From positions 3,629 to 37,693 of the forward strand of contig BFEA01000059.1 of assembly GCA_003427395.1 (NCBI GenBank): 34,065 nt of DNA, written 5' to 3'. The notes below the pieces were generated by a model. The model worked only from the letters and a program-made list of their open reading frames with translations. It was not told the DNA's origin and searched no databases. Below are positions 28,441 through 34,065 of this stretch, piece by piece; the stretch's first letter is position 1, and each line of letters starts with the position of its first letter. The position numbers and the translations under genes are program-made. The stretch is from Chara braunii. Its lineage: Eukaryota; Streptophyta; Charophyceae; Charales; Characeae.

Positions 28441-30232
28441 GTCGGGGCAAAAAACCGGACAAGGGTATTTGCCGGGTTTTGGACCTCGGATGATGTCCGA
28501 CTTTTTCTTCTTGAATTGAAGGACTTGATGACACTGATGTTGCCCAAGTTATTCTGACCTGACCTATGACTGAGAGACTAAAAGTTTTTCAGACTTTAGT
28601 CTGGACGCGTGTGGCGTCCGGGAGTAATGGATGTGAATGGCAAGGCTTCGCTTTTGTCGCGCGCCGCAGGAACGTGCGGACATGGGAACGTTAAAATTAA
28701 ACCTATTCTACCTATAATAATGTCGCGCGGCTGATTCAGGGCCTAACTAGGCTAGAGAGATGGACGCGCCGGGTATAGGACCGCGGCGCGAGTGAGAAGG
28801 GTTACCTTTTTTTTTTTTTTTTGGGTTATGAGAATTGACTTTGCGCCGGGCCCTGAGGCCGGACATGCGGTTAACAGGGTGCCTTGCCGGGCCACCGGGC
28901 TGAGTTCAAGCCGGTTAGGTAGCGGGGTGCCGACTTTAGCAAGGCGAGGCAGGGTTAAACCTGCCTAGGCCCGAACTGTTTAACCTACTGGGCTGCAGCC
29001 CTTCAAATAGAAGGGCTGCAGGCATAGCTCTCGTGATAGGAGCTAGCCCAGTAGGTTACAATATAGAACTTTCACCCGGCAGATATCGGGATCGAGTCTG
29101 GGAAACCACACCTCTGGGCTAGCTCCTTTTGGAGCTGGCCATTGTTATACCACTCGTGCGCCAGATCTGGCCGTCGATCTGGAGGATCGCACGGTCCAGA
29201 TCGGCCGCGCCATGATTGAGCATGGCCTCTGTGCAAGGATGACACGTTTAAAAAAAAAAATAATAATAATAATAATAAAAAAAAATCGTAGATAGGACCC
29301 ACCAGATGGATAGTATTCGCATTACCCCGATGATTGCACTATCATGCCTATGCATTGAGGGGTAATCACATGCATGAAAACGCATGTTGGAAGCAAGTCG
29401 GAAATGATTATGGAGATGTTGTCGAGCCGAGAGTTCAAACTTCGGCCAGGAACCAGATCACTTGTTGATCTGCATGGTAGCAGTGGAATTTATCTGCAGG
29501 AGTTATTCATGACAAGTTTCAATAGGCGTGATGTAGGATGATTATTCCTAGTTTTTTTTTTTAATTGATAATCTTCCGTCTTGGAACAACAATATAAAAG
29601 TTTCTTCAGTCATATAGATTGAGAAGAAATGCTTTGGCAAACCAGCTCATCAAGTCAAAGATCTGATCTCTGATAATTTTAATATAAGGTAAACATTTTT
29701 TTGTTGTTTTGTTTTCAAAGAGATCGTCAAGGGACTAGGATTATATCCAAGGGTTTCACGCTTGGTTGAGACCGTCCTAGTCGACCAACGTACGCTCCGA
29801 ACTTAGGAGATCAGCACCCTAAGGGACGGACGTCGTTCGGGTCCACTCGGCGTTAACCAAGCGTTTCCTATACTGCAGCGAGACGAGCAAACGCCCTCGG
29901 TTGACCTACCTCTGTGACTGCAGGTAAAAACTTTTGCATGTGGGTCAATAGCTCGGTAGGGATACACCCCTAAGGGTGGTGACAACCCCTTAGGGAAGGA
30001 AAGCTTATGCCCCGCGAAAACCTATCCTGTCGTAGGGGGCCGCGGGATGTACAACTGGCGCACCCGGCTAGAGCGGTGAAGGGACAACGCAACCGCGACC
30101 ATCTTGGCGGCTCACGGGATTAGTTATGAGTCGTCCCCGAGTTGTCTCTGTTTTGTTTAGTTTAACTCCTGCGTGACATAGCCGAGAGGGCTCTCGCCTT
30201 TGCAAAAAAGGCGGGAGCCGATGCGCTCGACA
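28440..30232. mobile_element. 1.8-kb TG...CA insertion (possible solo LTR) carrying a SINE
   Basis: Inserted exactly in the C pol tail: FPSRR upstream, SLLPPNMDE downstream. It starts TGTCGGGGC and ends GCTCGACA; ACGG precedes it (28436-28439) and follows it (30233-30236), a 4-bp target duplication. Ends in TG...CA plus short duplication suit an LTR, and with no coding frame inside a solo LTR is the simplest reading. A hairpin (GGCTCTCGCC...GGCGGGAGCC) lies close to the right end, and a GACTAGG/CCTAGTC pair near 29730-29785. No second copy is in the window to test this. A tRNA-derived SINE sits at 29042-29285. Confidence 0.55.
29042..29285 (+). mobile_element. tRNA-derived SINE with target-site duplication
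   Basis: The 5' part holds RNA polymerase III promoter boxes: A box TAGCCCAGTAG (29044-29054, fits TRGYNNANNNG) and B box GATCGAGTC (29090-29098, fits GWTCRANNC), 35 bp apart as in tRNA genes. It ends in an A-rich tail with TAATAATAA (29250-29285). TCGTGATAGGA (29031-29041) before it and TCGTAGATAGGA (29286-29297) after it are a target duplication with a one-base indel. No anticodon stem of a working tRNA can be folded confidently. Length, about 244 bp, is normal for plant SINEs, which depend on LINE machinery. Confidence 0.68.
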
Positions 30233-30524
30233 ACGGTCTTTGCTGCCCCCAAACATGGATGAACACATGGACATCATCGTGGATCAAAAAGAATTGCCTG
30301 CTACAAAGCCTGTTGGAAGAGGGAAACTGTCGGAACCGCAAAGACAGTTCCGGGTCAGATTTAGCCCCCATACAGATCCGAAAAAAGATCTGTGGTTTAC
30401 AAGGGAGGAGCTTATGAAGACAACACCTCAGATCGTGTCCCCGTATGAACAAAGAATCAAGGGAAAGGATGAGGTTCAAAAGCAGCATCTCAAAGGACTA
30501 CCTACGCTATGCAGGAGGGACTAA
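30233..30524 (+). pseudogene. Element C pol C terminus (chromodomain-like)
   Basis: The frame starting near 30240 reads PPNMDEHMDIIVDQKELPAT, GRGKLSEPQRQFRVRF, HTDPKKDLWFTREELMKTTPQIVSPYEQ and ends at TAA 30522-30524. The pattern QFRVRF...DLWFTREEL...P.IV..YE resembles the chromodomain-like tail that follows integrase in such elements. It continues the C pol frame interrupted at 28440. Confidence 0.7.
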
Positions 30525-30611
30525 GAGGATTTGACCCCTCGCAGAAGCCCAAAGCCTCTATGCGCCCTGGAAAAGACTGCGGGGCCCTTTTCCTCGAGCC
30601 TGGACGGCCTG
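30524..30611 (+). repeat. 3' copy of the repeat at 11430-11540
   Basis: AGAGGATTTGACCCCTCGCA and the following AAGCCTCTATGCGCCC match 11430-11540, up to CTCGAGCCTGGACGGCCTGG. It begins right after the C pol stop, so it is either the truncated 3' LTR or a 3' UTR of element C. Confidence 0.55.
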
Positions 30612-30682
30612 GTATCATCCTCTTTTCATTCTTTTTTCCCACGCGTCCGAGTTCTTGCATGGATCGACTCCACTCAACAATC

Positions 30683-30850
30683 GTTAATAGGTACGGCAAT
30701 GGCCCGGATTCACCAGTCCAACCGTCCATCTGCCAATAGTTCATAAGTATGGCAATGGGCCAAATTCACCAGTCCGTCTGTCCATCTACCAATGGTTAAT
30801 AAGTATGGCAATGGTCCGCATTCACCAGTCCAGCCGTCCATCTGTCCACC
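30683..30850 (+). repeat. Three 56-bp tandem repeats
   Basis: Units start at 30683, 30739 and 30795 (GTTAATAGG / GTTCATAAG / GTTAATAAG), each containing a GGCAATGG...TTCACCAGTCC...GTCCATCT core. The exact 56-bp period with several changes between units indicates an older tandem duplication. Confidence 0.85.
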
Positions 30851-30952
30851 TCTCACCCATCCGTCCACCCGTCCACTCTGCCAATCGATCGCCCCATCAT
30901 CCACCCACCCGACAATCCATCCTCTCGTCTCCAGCCATGTACAACGGTTTTG

Positions 30953-31100
30953 AGGTATCATCCTCGTATCGCTTTTTCCTTTTTTTTTCACATGTTCGAG
31001 TTCCTTTTTGGCTCAATCAATCCATCAACAAACTGACTCTGCTAAAATAAGAGTGGCAATGTCCCGAAGTCGCCCATGCACCTGCCCTCCCATCCATGGA
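30953..31100 (+). repeat. Diverged duplicate of 30611-30720
   Basis: GGTATCATCCTC, a T-rich stretch, a TTCGAGTTC segment, then AATAAGAGTGGCAATGTCCC, parallels 30611-30720 in order, about 342 bp downstream. It suggests a larger tandem duplication that encloses the 56-bp array. From 30850 to 30950 there is a CCAC/CCGTCC-rich stretch. Confidence 0.6.
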
Positions 31101-31456
31101 TAGAGAGGCCCTCTCTCTCTTACACACACACACACAACTTTGTAATGTCCACATTGCACTGTGCGCTCCGTCCAATGCATCTCCCACATTGTTACCGTCT
31201 ATATCTACCCGTCTGCATCGCTGCGGCAAAATGAAGAATAAAAGATATGCGCATGACAAAAACACAACATGCACTGTAGGTGTAGCCATGGTGGGTCCTC
31301 TCTGGGTAAATTCAAAAGAATTTCAGGCAAAGACGGGACTTCTTAAAATTTGCTACCAGCATATGGAGCACCACAGAAAGTGTTAGATGCAGTGTGTTAT
31401 GCTGATGGCACGAGGAAGACGTGTGTCTATCACTCTTGGCGATGCTGATAGATGTT
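31101..31456. other. Unassigned sequence
   Basis: A short CA microsatellite (31122-31136) and otherwise unique-looking sequence. No gene recognised. Confidence 0.4.
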
Positions 31457-31607
31457 TTAAACCACCAGTACTTGGGCAACGCCTTAGCGTTAACGCTACG
31501 AGAATTTCGCTACCGGCGGGCCGTCGATAAATCGTATCGACAGCCCGCGCCGCTTCAAAAAAGGCGCGGCCGGCGCGGCGCGCAGTGCCCAAGTACTGGT
31601 GGTTTAA
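31457..31607. mobile_element. 151-bp MITE-like inverted-repeat element
   Basis: Perfect 22-bp terminal inverted repeats: TTAAACCACCAGTACTTGG... at 31457-31478 and its complement at 31586-31607. The interior is GC-rich with its own hairpin (GTCGATA...TATCGAC near 31522-31542). TTAA stands at both outer ends and could be a target duplication, as in piggyBac-type insertions, or part of the repeat itself. It lies 28 bp upstream of the first recognisable codons of the RT pseudogene. No transposase. Confidence 0.72.
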
Positions 31608-31634
31608 CAAGACAGAGTAGGAGAGGAAATCTCT

Positions 31635-32988
31635 CTGACTGAAGTGTATAGACTGAAGGAGACGTACTCGAAGTTGACTTTCACTCTAGTTGACCGTAAT
31701 CCAAGCAATATGGTCTTAATTTGTCCACGTGTGTATTATGAGGCTATGAATGGTATGTTTGTTTGAAATGACGGTTACTTGCTCGTGCGGAACAGCGAGG
31801 AGGAAACATGGCGCCAGGCAAGAAGGAAGTTTAACGATCTTGGCTTGAACCGATTGGGTAAGTGGAAAGGAGGGGGGAACGTTGGCAATGCATATGTCCT
31901 TCCCAAGCATAAGGATTTATCTCGTTTTAGGCCCATCTGTCCTACATTTAACGAGCCTACGAACGGTATTTGCCGAAAGGTGGCCAAGGCACTAAACCTG
32001 CTCCTTATCTCTTTACCCGAAAAACGCACTTCAACTTGAACTCGGTGGGTAACCTCCCCAAGAGGTTAATGGATGCCAATAGAGCTTTGGATCGCACCTA
32101 TACGAGGGTGGGTGTGGTGGCTGCATCATACGATATTAAAACCATGTTCAGCCGACTCCCCCACAGAGATATTATTGAGGCGTTGGAGTGGGTTTTGTAT
32201 TGCTTCGCAGACAAGCATGAGATTTGGGTTAATCCTAAAGGGAGGGGAGCTACCTTCAATAAGATGGAAGGAGCAAGATGGTGGAGAGTGAACTGTTCTG
32301 AAATTCAAGATTTTGTGATTTTTGAGCTACAACATACATATACGAAAGCCTCCGGATTGCTTTTGAGACAGGTATTCAGAATACCTATGGCTAAGAGGAC
32401 CAGTCCGCCACTAGCATGCCTGATGTGTGCGCATGCTGAGTGGCGGTTTCTGGCATCTTTGGGCTCTGATCGTCGTTTGATCCAAGAAGTCAGATTGATG
32501 GACGACGTCTCCATCTTCATTGGGATCCAGAGAGGTAAGGAGGTAACTATCGAAAAAGCAAGGAGGATTCGTAAACTTTTCGAGAAATGTTACCCTAAGG
32601 CCCTAACCCTGAAGAGGACTGATGAAAATTCAGGGTCCTGGGATTTTCTGGGGTGCAAGTTGCAGGTGTCGCAGCGGTACCCCTATTTGGGGTGTTTCCA
32701 CAGAACTAAGAATGAAGATACAATTTGGACCTCGGGCGAGCTCACTTTTTGGACAGGTCAGGATTTTGAATCATGGACCTGCCGCAAGCAAAAGCTGGCT
32801 GCCATCACGGGCTGGCAAACACTACAATAAGGTCTCAGATACCTGTCCAGGTCCTAACTTTGCGGAAAGAGTTCAGCGTGAAGAATTTCTCGGACAGGTT
32901 CTTTGCGAAAGCCCTGTCAAACTACGCAAGAAACCGTGACGCCGTTTGGGTGCTGACAGCCGCTCTGCTCTGTGAACAGTCACTGTAG
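31635..32988 (+). pseudogene. Penelope-like or unclassified reverse transcriptase
   Basis: Starts in one frame with LTEVYRLKETYSKLTFTLVDRNPSNM, a TGA at 31764, then YVLPKHKDLSRFRPICPTFNEPT. A frameshift near 32020 leads to an open frame to 32830 (KTHFNLNSV onward). RT motif A is ASYDIKTMFSRLPH (catalytic Asp codon 32132), motif B IPMAKRTSPPLACLMCAHAEWRF, motif C RLMDDVSIF (Asp-Asp 32501-32506), then LKRTDENSGSWDFLGCKLQV. After 32820 the tail shifts frame again (LRKEFSVKNFSDRFFAKALS, to 32988). The LPKxHK-RPI opening and PM-x-K/S-x2-SP motif B suit Penelope-like elements. No GIY-YIG nuclease, RNase H or integrase is seen, so class is uncertain. Confidence 0.6.
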
Positions 32989-33219
32989 ACTAGCACTCGG
33001 TAGGAGGGTATCTCGTAGTAGACAAGTAGCTATATATAGTTTTGTGTTGACATTCTCGTCAATCGCGGACATCTCAGAGTGTGCGTGGCATGTGCGTGTG
33101 TGTGTGGCATGTGCGTGGAATCTCTGATTGCATGTTGTACTCACCCTATTATGTCATCGACTTACCTCCCCACTTATGGACCTACCCTATCTTCCATGCC
33201 TCTTAACTGTTTCCCATCA
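32989..33219. other. Unassigned sequence with GT-rich repeat
   Basis: A (GT/GC)-rich repeat, TGTGCGTGGCATGTGCGTGTG-like, at 33079-33120. No gene. Confidence 0.5.
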
Positions 33220-33367
33220 CAAAATCATATACTTGAGCACAATACTTCAAGATCAGGATTGGAGGAAACCACCAAAGAAGCAGTACAAAGTTCGGTTTCA
33301 GTGTCAGGAACCGGAGGACAACAGATGGTTCACAGGAGCCGACTTGACTGAATTCGCCCCACAATAG
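33220..33367 (+). pseudogene. C-terminal scrap of another Ty3/Gypsy pol
   Basis: The frame ending at the TAG at 33365-33367 reads ILQDQDWRKPPKKQYKVRFQ, then CQEPEDNRWFTGADLTEFAP. QYKVRF...DNRWFTGADL parallels QFRVRF...DLWFTREEL of element C (30300-30420), so this is a chromodomain-like pol tail of a related but different element. No RT or integrase precedes it. Confidence 0.55.
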
Positions 33368-33840
33368 TCTATCATTATGGGCAGTCGCAGAGGTGAGCAT
33401 GATCATAATCTTCTCAGAGGACCTTCAAACCAGGCCAGATGGAGTGAAAGGATTTCACGGGTATTAGTGTCCAGTCACAGTCTCAGTCCCAAGGTTCCAC
33501 AGTCCCATGCACCTAAGTTCGACTCCGGTATTTAGGTAGGCCGAGTTTAGTCCTGCAGGATCCAGTAGGGTAGCTAGTCCAGTCCAGTCAATGGCCGGGG
33601 TGCCAGGAAAGTCGGTGAAAATTCCAGACACTTCACGGCCCAAAACCTTGCCCAGCGGGAAACGGGTACCACTCTGGAAATTATGAGGAAAGGAAGCGGA
33701 ATCGTCGTATACAAGAGCACAGCAACACTCAATATCAACATCTTTTGCTATTTGTGATCCATGCGGAAGCACTGCTGTGGTCTTGTGCGGCGACCGACGA
33801 GTGAGCTTGGATGTTGCATGCTGCGCCTGCAACATGCTGC
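33368..33840. other. Unassigned sequence with a minus-strand open frame
   Basis: A 123-codon minus-strand frame (33835-33464) includes GTRFPLGKVLGREVSGIFTD and DFPGTPAIDWTGL. It has no motif I can name. It may be retroelement debris like its surroundings, or chance. Confidence 0.3.
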
Positions 33841-34065
33841 GCCTGAAACGAGGGCCATTTTCAGGCCCTGTGTTGTTTTCAGCCTAAAAGCCTGAAAACA
33901 AGGGCCTACAGGCCCTGTGTCGTTTTCAGCCTAAAAGCCTGAAAACAAGGGCCTACAGGCCCTGTGCCGTTTCATCCTGAAAGCCTGAAAACAAGGGCCT
34001 ACAGGCCCTGTGTCGTTTCAGCCTAAAACAGGGCCCTCCAGGCCCTGAGTCTTTTCAGCCTGAAA
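33841..34065 (+). repeat. Tandem array of ~47-bp hairpin-forming units
   Basis: Units begin at 33841 (49 bp), 33890 (47), 33937 (46) and 33983, then a shortened one at about 34021, and the array runs off the window. Each has AGGGCCTACAGGCCCTGTG, whose GGGCCTNNAGGCCC part is an inverted repeat, and TTTTCAGCCTAAAAGCCTG, also near-palindromic. So each unit can form two small stems. Confidence 0.88.

Noticed and set aside
28895-28910. A second B box (GTTCAAGCC) suggesting another SINE
   Set aside because: No A box at proper spacing upstream and no tail or target duplication found.
29042-29115. Functional tRNA gene
   Set aside because: A and B boxes are present, but no proper acceptor or anticodon stem; the A-rich tail and target duplication fit a SINE.
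28440-30232. Helitron, because of the hairpin near the right end
   Set aside because: No CTRR end, and a short target duplication is present, which Helitrons do not make.
33464-33835. 123-codon minus-strand frame as a gene
   Set aside because: No family recognised and no supporting context. Left as unassigned.
33841-34065. CRISPR-like array
   Set aside because: Units are contiguous repeats without unique spacers, and the setting is eukaryotic.

Overview
This window looks like a eukaryotic, plant-lineage intergenic region made almost entirely of dead, nested transposable elements. I found no cellular protein gene, rRNA or functional tRNA. The case for a plant or green-algal host rests on three things: Ty3/Gypsy elements primed by a site resembling the initiator-Met tRNA site (TGGTATCAGAGCGGA), an L1-like LINE ending in a reverse-transcriptase zinc-binding (zf-RVT type) region, and a tRNA-derived SINE. 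The style of the pol proteins reminds me of charophyte algae such as Chara, but that is from memory and untested.

Layout. (1) 1-524: unassigned, with a GA-rich tract. (2) About 525-10316, minus strand: Ty3/Gypsy copy 'A1'. It has a 5' LTR (9078-10316), primer-binding site, leader with a putative intron, gag, protease, RT and RNase H, and is cut off inside RNase H, so integrase and 3' LTR are missing. A 5'-truncated LINE with a 21-A tail (2254-6334) splits its protease. (3) 10413 to about 11410: a diverged partial LTR of the same family, plus strand, head to head with the A1 LTR. (4) 11430-15700: repeats and the decayed gag of a different Ty3/Gypsy-like element, 'C'. (5) 15703-24624: an inverted-repeat structure whose right arm is split by Ty3/Gypsy copy 'A2' (16228-24529, plus strand), nearly full length, with chromodomain and 3' LTR, but with an inverted LTR fragment instead of a 5' LTR. 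(6) 24640-30520: pol of element C, interrupted by a 0.9-kb TIR element in a TA site (24792-25700) and by a 1.8-kb TG...CA insertion (28440-30232) that itself carries a tRNA-derived SINE (29042-29285). (7) 30524-31456: tandem and duplicated repeats. (8) 31457-31607: a MITE-like element. (9) 31635-32988: a Penelope-like or otherwise unclassified reverse transcriptase, the longest continuous RT reading frame here. (10) 33220-33367: a pol C-terminal scrap. (11) 33841-34065: a tandem array of hairpin-forming ~47-bp units running off the edge.

These genes do not work together in a pathway. The window records successive insertions: LINE into A1; A2 into an inverted repeat; and TIR element, TG...CA element and SINE into C or into its passengers. 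Most coding parts carry frameshifts, TAG or TGA stops, or loss of catalytic residues. The signals most worth follow-up are a splice-site pair conserved in the leaders of A1 and A2, a telomere-like stem-loop just after both primer-binding sites, the inverted LTR terminus of A2, the SINE with its target duplication, and the RT at 31.6-33 kb.
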